The translations under genes were made by a program, and so were the position numbers. 64,000 nt of DNA from Blastococcus_B deserti (GTDB lineage Bacteria > Actinomycetota > Actinomycetes > Mycobacteriales > Geodermatophilaceae): positions 123,103 through 187,102 of the forward strand of contig NZ_JBHUHP010000019.1 in NCBI RefSeq assembly GCF_042682525.1, given 5' to 3'. The stretch's first letter is position 1; each line of letters begins with the position of its first letter. Below, piece after piece: positions 52,824 through 61,272 of this stretch. Under the pieces are notes generated by a model. It was not told where the DNA came from, did not search any database, and saw only the letters and a program-made list of their open reading frames with translations.

Positions 52824-55559
52824 TCAGCCGAGGTCGCCACCGGCCACGGGCAGGACGGTCCCGGTGATGTACGAGGCCTCCTCCGACGCGAGGAAGGTGA
52901 TCGCCGCGGCCTGCTCGTCCAGCGTCCCGTACCGCTTCATCAGCGAGGACTCCACCGTCTGGTCGACGATCGTCTGGTACCAGGCCCTCTCCTGCGCGGT
53001 CCGGGGTGCGGGACCGCGGGGAGTGCGACGCGGCGGGGCCTCGGTGCCGCCGGGGGCGGTCGCGACGACCCGCACACCGTGCGGTGCCATCTCCAGCGCC
53101 AGCGCGCTGGTGATCGCGTTGACCCCGCCCTTGGCTGCGGCGTACGGGACCCGGTTCAGGCCTCGGGTCGCCACCGACGACACGTTCACGATGGTTCCGC
53201 GGCCCCGCTCGACCATGTGCGGCACGACGGCGCGGCAGCACCACAGCGTCGGCCACAGCGACCTGTCGATCTCGGCCCGGATCTGCTCCGGCGGGTAGTG
53301 CTCGAACGGCTTGGCCCAGATCGTGCCTCCGACGGTGTGGATGGCGACGTCGATGCGGCCGAACCGGGCGAGCGCGGCCTCCACGACCGCCGACGCTCCC
53401 TCCCACGTCTCCAGGTCGGCGACGACCGGGATCGCCTCGGCACCGGGGTGGTCGAGCTCGGCTGCCAGGTCGCGCACCAGCGCGGCGCGGTCGGCCAGGA
53501 CGAGCGCGCCGCCCTCGGCGCTGATCCGCCGGGCCGTGCACTCCCCGATCCCCTGCCCCGCGCCGGTCACCAGCACCACCTGCCCGGCGAACCGCCCCGG
53601 CGTGACGAACCGGGGACGGCGTCCCTCGGCGACATCACGCATGGCACGGCGGGTCGTCTGCTTGGACCGCTCCGCGTGCTCGGCGATCAGGACCCGCGCC
53701 CGCTCCCGATCGCCGGCCGAGAACGCCGTCACGATGTCGAGGTGGTCCTGCGTGCACCGCGGGTGGATCCACGTCGCCGCGCGCAGCGACTCCTCCATGT
53801 GCCCCTTGACGCCGAGCGCCTGGTACGCCCGCAGCAGGTGCTCGTTGCCGGTGAGCGTGAACAGGTAGTCGTGGAACGCGGCGTTGGTCTCGGTGTACGA
53901 CGCCGCGTCGACGAGCCGGTCGCCCTCGACGTAGGGCAGGGCGGCCTCGGCGAGCAGCCGGTAACCGGCCAGCTGCTGGTGGGTCAGGCGTCCGATGGTC
54001 AGCTCGAGCGCACCGAACTCGAGTGCGCGGCGCGCGTCGAAGAGCGCGTCGGACTCGGACACGGACGGGTGCTCCTCACCGATCTGGTAGCCGTCGACGG
54101 TTCCGGTCGGCGACACGGCGGGCCGGTCCGTCGGGGCCTGGGTCGTCGGGGCCTGGGTCGTCGGGGCCTGGGTCGTCGGCGGTCGGAGGAGCGGCTCGAT
54201 CAGAGCCTCCGGGAGCATCTCCTGGCCGGCGACGGCGCGGGCGCCGACGGCGGGAAGCAGGTCGTCGGCGTCCTCCACCGGCAGGACGTGCCCGACCGTG
54301 GTCGGCTCACCCACCGGCTGCCCGGCTAGTCGCCACAGGTCCGCGGGCGACTCGGCACCCCGGCCGGCCGCGCCGGCACCGACCGGGGGCAGCTCGACGC
54401 GCGGCAGCAGGAGCTGCCCGGCCGACGCCCGGCCGTCCCGGCCGTCGAGGCCGAGGAGCTCGGCCACGGTGTCCGGGATGACGACCGGCCCCGGCGGTGG
54501 CTCGACGGCCGCGGGCCCGGGTTCGGCGGCATCCTCCACGACCTCGGCCGGCGGTGCCGCCAGGGCGAACTTTTCGTAGTAGAAGCCCGAGGGCGCGACG
54601 CCGAGGCCGGCGACGTGCGTGCGGACGGCCTCGACCATGGCCGGCGGACCGCAGAGGTAGACCGCAGCGCTCCCGCCGTGCAGGTGCTCAGGCCCCATCA
54701 GCCCGGTCACGTAGCCCTGGTTGCGCGCCTTCGTGGCCGGATCGGCGACGCAGTGGTCCCAGGTGAGGCCGGGAAGAGAACCCGCCAGCGCCTCGAGGGT
54801 GTCCGTCTCGACGAGGTCGTCGTCGGTCGTGACGCCGTAGAACAAGTGGATCGGACGAGTGGTCGTGCCCGATTCCAGCGTCCGCAGGATCGACAGGATC
54901 GGCGCCAGCCCCGTGCCGCCGGCCAGCAGGACCAGCGGGGCCTCGGACTCGCGCAGGAAGAAGCTGCCGTGCGGGCCGGTGAAGGCGATGTCGTCGCCGA
55001 CGGTGGCACGCTCCTCGAGGTAGGTCGACATGACCCCACCGGGCGTCAGCTTGACCAGGAAGGTCAGCGCCTCGTCGTCCGGGGCGCTGCTGAAGGAGTA
55101 CGAGCGGCTCTGCTCGGTGCCGGGCACGGCGATGTTGACGTACTGCCCGGGGAGGAAGGCCAGGGCGTCCCGGTCCGCGATCTCGATCGTGAGGGCGACC
55201 GTCGTCGGGGAGAGCCGGTCGAGCGCGGTGACCGTGCCGCGGTGGGTGGCGGCGCTGGTCTTGGCCACGGCCGACGTGGTCGCGATCTGCAGCACCAGGT
55301 CCGAACGCGGCTTCATGCTGCAGGGCAGCACGTAGCCGTTCGCGGCCTCGTCCGGCGACAGCGCGTCCTCGAGGTAGGCACCGCCGTCGAACTCGCCCGA
55401 CTCGCAGAGGGCCTTGCAGGTCCCGCAGGCGCCGTCCCGGCAGTCCAGCGGGATGTTGATCCGTGACCGGTAGGACGCGTCGGCGACGGTCTGGTCCTCC
55501 CGGCACGTGATGAAGCGGGTGACCCCGTCCTCGAACGCGAGTGCCACGCGATGGTCCAT
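52824..55559 (-). CDS. BenC-FCD-BenD triple fusion (benzoate dioxygenase reductase + diol dehydrogenase)
   Basis: A 911-residue single frame with three enzyme/sensor modules. Residues 1-95: plant-type 2Fe-2S ferredoxin (Cys40, Cys45, Cys48, Cys80). Residues 105-335: FAD/NADH reductase (RSYSFS 152-157, GGTGLAP 214-220, YCGPP-like CGPPAM, YEKF 328-331); together these are BenC. A Pro/Ala linker follows (about 336-495) with a PTTQA repeat. Residues 500-640: an FCD domain as in GntR regulators, without its DNA-binding part, with His563, His606 and His628 in metal-ligand positions. Residues 655-911: BenD, an SDR diol dehydrogenase (TGAGQGIG 665-672, NVSS 792-795, Tyr806, Lys810). No stop or frame change interrupts it. 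GGAGA precedes the ATG by eight bases. Confidence 0.9.
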   Translation of the reverse strand: MDHRVALAFEDGVTRFITCREDQTVADASYRSRINIPLDCRDGACGTCKALCESGEFDGGAYLEDALSPDEAANGYVLPCSMKPRSDLVLQIATTSAVAKTSAATHRGTVTALDRLSPTTVALTIEIADRDALAFLPGQYVNIAVPGTEQSRSYSFSSAPDDEALTFLVKLTPGGVMSTYLEERATVGDDIAFTGPHGSFFLRESEAPLVLLAGGTGLAPILSILRTLESGTTTRPIHLFYGVTTDDDLVETDTLEALAGSLPGLTWDHCVADPATKARNQGYVTGLMGPEHLHGGSAAVYLCGPPAMVEAVRTHVAGLGVAPSGFYYEKFALAAPPAEVVEDAAEPGPAAVEPPPGPVVIPDTVAELLGLDGRDGRASAGQLLLPRVELPPVGAGAAGRGAESPADLWRLAGQPVGEPTTVGHVLPVEDADDLLPAVGARAVAGQEMLPEALIEPLLRPPTTQAPTTQAPTTQAPTDRPAVSPTGTVDGYQIGEEHPSVSESDALFDARRALEFGALELTIGRLTHQQLAGYRLLAEAALPYVEGDRLVDAASYTETNAAFHDYLFTLTGNEHLLRAYQALGVKGHMEESLRAATWIHPRCTQDHLDIVTAFSAGDRERARVLIAEHAERSKQTTRRAMRDVAEGRRPRFVTPGRFAGQVVLVTGAGQGIGECTARRISAEGGALVLADRAALVRDLAAELDHPGAEAIPVVADLETWEGASAVVEAALARFGRIDVAIHTVGGTIWAKPFEHYPPEQIRAEIDRSLWPTLWCCRAVVPHMVERGRGTIVNVSSVATRGLNRVPYAAAKGGVNAITSALALEMAPHGVRVVATAPGGTEAPPRRTPRGPAPRTAQERAWYQTIVDQTVESSLMKRYGTLDEQAAAITFLASEEASYITGTVLPVAGGDLG
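54123..54180. repeat. 15-bp tandem repeat inside the benCD fusion linker
   Basis: About 3.8 copies of a 15-bp unit (GTCGTCGGGGCCTGG on the plus strand) encode PTTQA three times, at residues 461-475 of the fusion. The unit keeps the frame, so copy-number change would only lengthen or shorten the flexible linker. Confidence 0.85.
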
Positions 55560-55591
55560 GAGAAGTCTCCGCGACTCGGGGGAATGCCTGG

Positions 55592-56140
55592 TCAGAGGTG
55601 GTAGACGTCGACGACGTGGTGGATGTAGTCGTTCTTCAGCACCACGGTCTTGCGCCGGATGAGAGGCGCGGGCCCGGAGAAGTCGATCGTGCAGAACGAC
55701 GTGCCGTAGTAGGGGTCCACGGTCTTGTACCGGAAGTACATCGTGTGCCAGTTGAACCGGACGTCCACCAGGTCGCCGCGGCGCTCGATGACCTCGACGT
55801 TCGAGATGTTGTGACTGGTCCGCGGTTCGGGGATGGACGTCGCGCTGGACCGCTCGGTGCGGATCCGGAAGACCCGGTCCTCCAGGCCGCCCTTGTTCGG
55901 GTAGTAGATCAGTGAGATGTCGCGCTGCGGATCCTCGGTGAGCCGGTCGTCGTCGCCCCACGAGGGCATCCAGAAGACGACGTCGTCGGCGTAGCACTCC
56001 AGCCACTTCTCGAACTCGCGGTCGTCGAGGTGGCGCGCCTCGCGGTAGAGGAACTGCTCGATGGCGTTCTGGGTGATCAGCTTCGTTCCCGCGGGCGCCT
56101 CGCCCGCGGGCGTCGGCACGGTGGTCTGCGTCGTGGTCAT
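55592..56140 (-). CDS. benB: benzoate 1,2-dioxygenase small (beta) subunit BenB
   Basis: A 182-residue SnoaL/NTF2-like beta subunit of the ring-hydroxylating dioxygenase. AIEQFLYREARHLDDREFEKWLECYADDVVFWMPSW, RDISLIYYPNKGGLEDRVFRIRTERSSATSIPEPRTSHNISNV and NWHTMYFRYKTVDPYYGTS are hallmarks of BenB/XylY. It packs with BenA into an alpha3beta3 enzyme. It starts with ATG at 56140, five bases after benA, and ends 32 bases before the benCD fusion. Confidence 0.96.
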   Translation of the reverse strand: MTTTQTTVPTPAGEAPAGTKLITQNAIEQFLYREARHLDDREFEKWLECYADDVVFWMPSWGDDDRLTEDPQRDISLIYYPNKGGLEDRVFRIRTERSSATSIPEPRTSHNISNVEVIERRGDLVDVRFNWHTMYFRYKTVDPYYGTSFCTIDFSGPAPLIRRKTVVLKNDYIHHVVDVYHL

Positions 56141-56145
56141 GGGAG

Positions 56146-57522
56146 TCAGCCCCTCACTGCAGCGGTGGAGGTGCGGGCCTGCTTCTCGAGCGCGGCGCGC
56201 ATGGTCTGGAGCCAGTAGCCGTGCTGCACCGGGTAGAGCCCCTCGTCCTCGTTGCGCCTCCCGGCGGAGATGACGCCGTCCATGCCGAGGGACGTCGCGA
56301 CCTCGTCGGGTCCGGTGAGCCAGTGCTCGGCGCCGCGGCTCATGTCGTTCCAGGGCGCGGCGGTGGCCCGGAAGGTGAGCTGGCAGGACCGGAACTCCTC
56401 CAGGTCGTCCGGCGTGGCCATCCCCGAGGCGTTGAAGAAGTCCTCGTACTGGCGGATCCGGTGGGCGCGGGCCTCGGGGCTCTCCCCCTTGGGGGCGATG
56501 CAGTAGATGGTGACCTCGGTCTTGTCCGGCGCGATCGGCTGGAAGTGCCGGATCTGGGTGCTGAACTGGTCCATCAGGTAGACGTTCGGGTAGAGGCACA
56601 GGTTGCGTGAGCCCTTGACCATGAACTCGCCCTTGGCCTCGCCGAACTGTTCCTTCAGCTGGTCGATGCGGTCCCACAGCGGTCGGTCCTGCGGGTTGCC
56701 CGCCCACGTCCACAGGCACAGGTGCCCGTTCGGGTAGGACCAGTAGCCGCCGCCGGACTTGCCCCAGCTCCCGGCGTCGAGCGCCTTCGTGTCGTTCTTC
56801 GACTCACCGGTGCTGCGCCGGGACGTCGTGGCCGCGTAGTTCCAGTGGGTCGCGGTGACGTGGTAGCCGTCGGCGCCGTTCTCCGCCTGCACCTTCCAGT
56901 TGCCGTCGTAGGTGTACGTGGACGAGCCCCGGAGGACCTCAAGCCCGTCCGGCGACTGGTCGACCAGCATGTCGATCACCTTGGTCGTGTCACCGAGGTG
57001 CTCGGCCAGCGTGCTGACGTCCGGGTTGAGGCTGCCGAAGAGAAAACCGCGGTAGCTGTCGAACCGCGCCACCCTGGTCAGGTCGTGCGACCCGTTCGTG
57101 TTGAAGGCCTCCGGGTAGCCGGCGCCGTCCGGGTCCTTGACCTTGAGCAGCGCCCCGTCGTTGCGGAACGTCCAGCCGTGGAACGGGCAGGTCAGCGTCA
57201 TCCGGTTGTCGGTCTTGCGGCGGCACAGCATCGCGCCGCGGTGGGCGCAGGCGTTGATCAGGCAGTGCAGGTCGCCGTTCTTGTCGCGCGTGATGACGAC
57301 GGGCTGGCGGCCCATGTGGGTCGTGAAGTAGTCGCCCGGGTTCGGTACCTGGCTCTCGTGCGCGAGGTAGATCCAGTTCCCCTCGAAGATGTGCGTCATC
57401 TCCAGCTCGAAGATCTCCTCGTCGGTGAAGATCCGACGGTTGGCGCGGTAGATCCCGGCCTCGGGGTCGTCGACGACGGCGTCGGCAAGGACGTCGCGGA
57501 CGTGGGTCAGGTCGGCGCTCAT
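56146..57522 (-). CDS. benA: benzoate 1,2-dioxygenase large (alpha) subunit BenA
   Basis: A 458-residue Rieske-type oxygenase. The Rieske cluster ligands are Cys92, His94, Cys112 and His115 (CAHRG, CPFHGW). The mononuclear iron ligands His221 and His226 are in GADGYHVTATHWNY, with an Asp ligand near residue 370. With BenB, and electrons from the BenC part of the fusion, it converts benzoate to the cis-diol carboxylate, which BenD then turns into catechol. The ATG at 57522 follows GGAGG. It is divergent from the LysR regulator across 211 bases. Confidence 0.97.
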   Translation of the reverse strand: MSADLTHVRDVLADAVVDDPEAGIYRANRRIFTDEEIFELEMTHIFEGNWIYLAHESQVPNPGDYFTTHMGRQPVVITRDKNGDLHCLINACAHRGAMLCRRKTDNRMTLTCPFHGWTFRNDGALLKVKDPDGAGYPEAFNTNGSHDLTRVARFDSYRGFLFGSLNPDVSTLAEHLGDTTKVIDMLVDQSPDGLEVLRGSSTYTYDGNWKVQAENGADGYHVTATHWNYAATTSRRSTGESKNDTKALDAGSWGKSGGGYWSYPNGHLCLWTWAGNPQDRPLWDRIDQLKEQFGEAKGEFMVKGSRNLCLYPNVYLMDQFSTQIRHFQPIAPDKTEVTIYCIAPKGESPEARAHRIRQYEDFFNASGMATPDDLEEFRSCQLTFRATAAPWNDMSRGAEHWLTGPDEVATSLGMDGVISAGRRNEDEGLYPVQHGYWLQTMRAALEKQARTSTAAVRG

Positions 57523-57621
57523 GGGCGGGCCTCCGGTCAGGTCGTCTGGTGCGGCTCCTCCACTGTTGGTGGCGCAGGTCACGTCCGCGCCGGACATTCG
57601 CCTAGTCCTGACCCAGGAGTC

Positions 57622-57644
57622 ATTGAGACTTGTGGCGTCTCGAT
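57622..57644. promoter_or_regulatory. LysR-type operator between benA and the LysR gene
   Basis: ATTGAGAC-N7-GTCTCGAT is a 23-bp dyad with one mismatch, with the inner GAGAC-N7-GTCTC perfect. The N7 spacing resembles the ATAC-N7-GTAT sites of BenM/CatM-type regulators. It lies about 90 bases from both divergent start codons. Confidence 0.65.
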
Positions 57645-57733
57645 TGAGCGAAACTTGGTCTTTGCGCCTACACAACGAGCCGCCCTACGTTGGCCGCGTT
57701 CCATCAGGGAGCCGACGAGAGGAGGGAACACCC

Positions 57734-58678
57734 GTGGAGATCCGTCAACTGCGCTACTTCGTCACGGTGGCGCGGACGCGGCACTTCGGGCGGGCCGCCG
57801 AGCAGCTGCACATGGCCCAGTCCCCGCTCTCGCAGTCGATCCGGCAGCTGGAGTCGCAGGTCGGGGCCGCATTGTTCATCCGCACGACAAGGCGCGTGGA
57901 CCTCACACCCGCCGGGGAGGCCCTGCTGCGCGATGCGGAGCGGATCCTCGAGTCGGTGGACGCCGCGCAGACCCGGGTCCGGCTCATCAGCGACGGTAGC
58001 GACGGGCTCCTCCGCGTCGGGGCGACCGGGCTCGCGGCGTTCCGCCAGCTCCCCCAGCTGGCCCGTATCGCGGCCCGCGAGACACCGGGGCTGGTGCTGC
58101 GTTTCCAGCCCGACCTGCTGACCCGGGCACAGGAGCTGGCCCTGCTCGAGGACCGGATCGACCTGGGCGTGCTCCGGCCACCGCTGCGCCGAGCCGGGCT
58201 GTCCGCGCGCCTCATCGCTCGGGAGCGGCTGGTCCTCGCCGTCCCCGCCGGCCACCGTCTGGCCGGCGACGAGCCGGTGCAGCTCGTCGAGCTGCGCGAC
58301 GAGGACTTCATCGTCTACGGGGTCCCGGAGTCGGTGGTGGACACCGCGGTGACCCGCGCCTGCCTCGCCGCCGGGTTCTTCCCCCGCCGCACCCACGAGG
58401 CCGCCGAGGTCTCCATCATGCTCACGCTCGTCGCCGCCGGCCTGGGAGTGGCGCCGCTGCCCGAGTCGGCTCTCGCCCTGCAGGTCCCGGGCGTCCGCTT
58501 CGTGCCCGTCACCGACGACGTGCACGTGGACCTGGCGCTCGCCTGGCGCAGCGACGACCGCTCCCCGGCCGTCGCCCGGCTGCTGGAGGCGCTGGAGGCC
58601 AACGGCTTCATCGGAAGCGATGCGCCACCCCTCTCCTCCGCCCTCCCGCACGCCCACACCTCCGGAGGAGCACGTTGA
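57734..58678 (+). CDS. LysR-family regulator of the cat/ben genes
   Basis: A 314-residue regulator. The N-terminal helix-turn-helix reads EIRQLRYFVTVARTRHFGRAAEQLHMAQSPLSQSIRQLE, and a full effector-binding domain follows (LRVGATGLAAFRQLP; VLAVPAGHRLAG; GVPESVVDTAVTRACLAAGF). It resembles the CatR/BenM group that senses muconate and benzoate. GTG 57734 follows GGAGGG by seven bases. Its TGA overlaps the catB TTG start (TTGA), so it heads the lysR-catBAC operon and is divergent from benA. Confidence 0.88.
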   Translation: MEIRQLRYFVTVARTRHFGRAAEQLHMAQSPLSQSIRQLESQVGAALFIRTTRRVDLTPAGEALLRDAERILESVDAAQTRVRLISDGSDGLLRVGATGLAAFRQLPQLARIAARETPGLVLRFQPDLLTRAQELALLEDRIDLGVLRPPLRRAGLSARLIARERLVLAVPAGHRLAGDEPVQLVELRDEDFIVYGVPESVVDTAVTRACLAAGFFPRRTHEAAEVSIMLTLVAAGLGVAPLPESALALQVPGVRFVPVTDDVHVDLALAWRSDDRSPAVARLLEALEANGFIGSDAPPLSSALPHAHTSGGAR

Positions 58679-59775
58679 AGATCGTCGCGGTCGAAGCGAT
58701 CCCGTTCGCCATCCCGTACCGGAAGCCGCTGCGTTTCGCCAGCGGCGAGGTGCACGTCGCCGACCACGTCCTGGTCCGCGTGCGCACCGACGACGGCGTG
58801 GTGGGTCTCGCCGAGGCGCCCCCGCGGCCGTACACCTACGGCGAGACCCAGGAGTCCATCGTCGCGGTGGTCGAGAAGCTGTTCGCTCCTGATCTGGTGG
58901 GCCTCAGCCTCCTCGAGCGCGAGACCGTCCGCGCACGGATGGAGCGGACCGTCGGCAACCCGGCGGCCAAGGCAGCCGTCGACATGGCCGTCTGGGATGC
59001 CCTGGGGCGCACGCTGGACCTGCCGGTCACCCAGCTGCTGGGCGGCTGGACCGACCGGATGCGGGTCTGCCACATGGTCGGGTTCGCGCCGGACGCCGAG
59101 ATGGTCGCCGAGGCCGAACGCGTCCGCGACCGCTACGGCATCCGGACCTTCAAGGTGAAGGTGGGCCGCCGTCCGGTCGACCTCGACGTCGACGCCTGCC
59201 GGGCGCTGCGGACGGCTCTCGGCCCGGACGTGGAGCTCTACATCGACGGCAACCGCGGCTGGACGGCGTCGGAGGCGGCGCGGGCCCTGCAGGCGATGGC
59301 CGACCTCGACCTGACCCTGGCCGAGGAGCTCTGCCCGGCCGACGACGTGCTGGGCCGCCGCTGGCTCACCGCCCGGACGACGGTGCCCACCGTCGCCGAC
59401 GAGAGCGCCACGACGCCGGGCGAGGTGACCCGCGAGCTGCTCGGGGGATCGGCGACCGCGATCAGCATCAAGACGGCCCGCACCGGCTTCAGCACGTCGC
59501 AGCGGATCCTCCACCAGTGCGAAGGCCTGGGGGTCGAGGTCGTCATGGGCAACCAGATCGACGGCCAGATCGGCACCGCGTGCGCCGTCGCCTTCGGCGC
59601 CGCCCACCGCAGCTCCTCCCGACGCGCAGGAGAGCTGTCGAACTTCCTGGACATGAGCGACGACCTGCTCACCGAGCCGCTGGAGATCTCCGGCGGCGAG
59701 CTCGCCGTCCGTCCCGGACCGGGGCTCGGCATCGACATCGACCCCGACAAGCTCGCCCGCTACCGCCGGGACTGA
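58675..59775 (+). CDS. catB: muconate cycloisomerase CatB
   Basis: A 366-residue enolase-superfamily enzyme that lactonises cis,cis-muconate to muconolactone. FKVKVG supplies the catalytic Lys-x-Lys; metal ligands are in IDGNRGW (Asp), AEELCPADD (Glu) and VADESATT (Asp); the second-side Lys is in SIKTARTG. MKIVAVEAIPFAIPYRKPLRFASG is the usual N-terminus. The start is TTG, inside the LysR stop (TTGA overlap). catA follows 49 bases later. Confidence 0.92.
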   Translation: MKIVAVEAIPFAIPYRKPLRFASGEVHVADHVLVRVRTDDGVVGLAEAPPRPYTYGETQESIVAVVEKLFAPDLVGLSLLERETVRARMERTVGNPAAKAAVDMAVWDALGRTLDLPVTQLLGGWTDRMRVCHMVGFAPDAEMVAEAERVRDRYGIRTFKVKVGRRPVDLDVDACRALRTALGPDVELYIDGNRGWTASEAARALQAMADLDLTLAEELCPADDVLGRRWLTARTTVPTVADESATTPGEVTRELLGGSATAISIKTARTGFSTSQRILHQCEGLGVEVVMGNQIDGQIGTACAVAFGAAHRSSSRRAGELSNFLDMSDDLLTEPLEISGGELAVRPGPGLGIDIDPDKLARYRRD

Positions 59776-59824
59776 CCCCCGGCTGCACGACACCCTCCCA
59801 TCCGCACCGACGCAGGAGAACACG

Positions 59825-60676
59825 ATGAGCGCACCCACCGTCCCCAGCGCGACCGCCGCCGGATCCGGCCGCTCGGCCACCGAGCGCTTCACCCAGAAGG
59901 AACGCAGCACCAGCTCCGTCGACCAGGCGCGCGTCTCGGCCATCGCGACCGACGCCATCACGGCGCTGCACGACGTGATCCGCAGGCACGGAGTGACCTA
60001 CGCCGAGTACGACGCCCTCAAGGCGTGGCTGATCCGCGTCGGTGAGGACGGCGAGTGGCCGCTGTTCCTCGACGTGTGGGTCGAGCACGTCGTCGAGGAG
60101 GTGGCCAACGCCGACCGCAAGGGCGCCGTCGGCACCATCGAGGGCCCGTACTACATCCCCGGCTCACCGGAGTTCCGCAGCGGGGCCACCCTCCCCATGC
60201 GCGACGGGGAGCAGGGGACCCCGCTCCTCTTCCAGGGCACCGTCACCGACCTCGACGGCAACCCGATCGAGGACGCCCGGGTCGAGCTGTGGCACGCCGA
60301 CGACGACGGGTTCTACTCGCAGTTCGCGCCGGGGATCCCGGAGTGGAACCTGCGCGGCTCGATCCTCACCGGGGCCGACGGCCGGTTCGCGTTCCACACG
60401 GTCAAGCCCGCGCCGTACCAGATCCCGACCGACGGCTCGTGCGGCGCGCTCATCGCGGCGGCCGGCTGGCACGCCTGGCGACCGGCCCACCTGCACCTGA
60501 AGGTGTCGGCGCCGGGCAAGCAGCTGGTCACCACCCAGCTCTACTTCGAGGGCGGTGCGCACGTCCAGGACGACGTCGCCCAGGCCGTCAAGCCCGAGCT
60601 CATCCTGCGGCCCACCCCGGCCGCCTCCGGTCACGGCGAGGAGGTCACCTACGACTTCGCGCTGGACCCCGCGTGA
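59825..60676 (+). CDS. catA: catechol 1,2-dioxygenase CatA
   Basis: A 283-residue intradiol dioxygenase that opens catechol to cis,cis-muconate. Iron ligands are Tyr164 (DGFYSQF), Tyr198 (APYQIP), His222 and His224 (RPAHLHLK). The N-terminal helical dimerisation part (about 20-100) binds lipids in homologues, and GPYYIPGSPEF is family-typical. ATG 59825 follows AGGAGAA. Its stop overlaps the catC GTG (GTGA). Confidence 0.96.
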   Translation: MSAPTVPSATAAGSGRSATERFTQKERSTSSVDQARVSAIATDAITALHDVIRRHGVTYAEYDALKAWLIRVGEDGEWPLFLDVWVEHVVEEVANADRKGAVGTIEGPYYIPGSPEFRSGATLPMRDGEQGTPLLFQGTVTDLDGNPIEDARVELWHADDDGFYSQFAPGIPEWNLRGSILTGADGRFAFHTVKPAPYQIPTDGSCGALIAAAGWHAWRPAHLHLKVSAPGKQLVTTQLYFEGGAHVQDDVAQAVKPELILRPTPAASGHGEEVTYDFALDPA

Positions 60677-60972
60677 CCCAGCTCTACGCGGTCCGGATGG
60701 ACGTCGCGCTGCCGCCGGACATGGACCCGGCGGCACGCGCCGACCTCCTCGCCCGGGAGAAGGCGTACTCCCAGGACTGGCAGCGATCCGGACACTGGCC
60801 GCACATCTGGCGGTGCGTCGGCCAGTACGCCAACCTCAGCATCTTCGCCGTCGACAGCAACGAGCAGCTGCACGAGATCCTCTGGGGCCTGCCGCTGTTC
60901 CCGTACATGAGCATCACGGTCACGCCCCTGTCCGCGCACCCGTCGGACATCGCGCAGGACCCGGCGCAATAA
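60673..60972 (+). CDS. catC: muconolactone delta-isomerase CatC
   Basis: A 99-residue decameric isomerase that converts muconolactone to beta-ketoadipate enol-lactone. LYAVRMDVALPPDMDPAARADLLAREKAYSQ and WRCVGQYANLSIFAVDSNEQLHEILWGLPLFPYMSITVTPLSAHPS are the family core. The last nine codons (DIAQDPAQ plus TAA) form the first unit of a five-copy 27-bp tandem repeat that continues past the stop. GTG start overlaps catA. Confidence 0.95.
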   Translation: MTQLYAVRMDVALPPDMDPAARADLLAREKAYSQDWQRSGHWPHIWRCVGQYANLSIFAVDSNEQLHEILWGLPLFPYMSITVTPLSAHPSDIAQDPAQ

Positions 60973-61080
60973 GACACCGCGCAGGACCCGGCGCAATAAG
61001 ACACCGCGCAGGACCCGGCGCAATAAGACACCGCGCAGGACCCGGCGCAATAGGACACCGCGCAGGACCCGGCGCAGTAG
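60946..61080 (+). repeat. five-copy 27-bp tandem repeat at the catC 3' end
   Basis: Five units of 27 bases (60946-60972, 60973-60999, 61000-61026, 61027-61053 and 61054-61080). Each reads GACAYCGCGCAGGACCCGGC then GCARTAR. Every unit contains the in-frame peptide D(T/I)AQDPAQ followed by its own stop (TAA, TAA, TAA, TAG, TAG). The first is the real catC end; the others are untranslated copies. No spacers are present, so it is not a CRISPR array. Confidence 0.95.
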
Positions 61081-61272
61081 GAGACAGCTGCGGCCCACAT
61101 GCCGCACGCCTGACTCAGGACCTCCCGGCCCCCCGCGACGCGCAGGCTCGCGGCGGGCCTCTGCAGGGAGGCCACCCCCGTCCGCTCCCCCATCCCGTGG
61201 CGACGCCGCTCGCCGGGTGCCCCCTGCCCTGAACCGGCCGCCATCCCTCCCCCCATCCCGAGGAGAAGTGCA

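Noticed and set aside
60946..61080. Tandem repeat as a CRISPR array
   Set aside because: Units are directly adjacent with no spacers, and there are no cas genes in the window.
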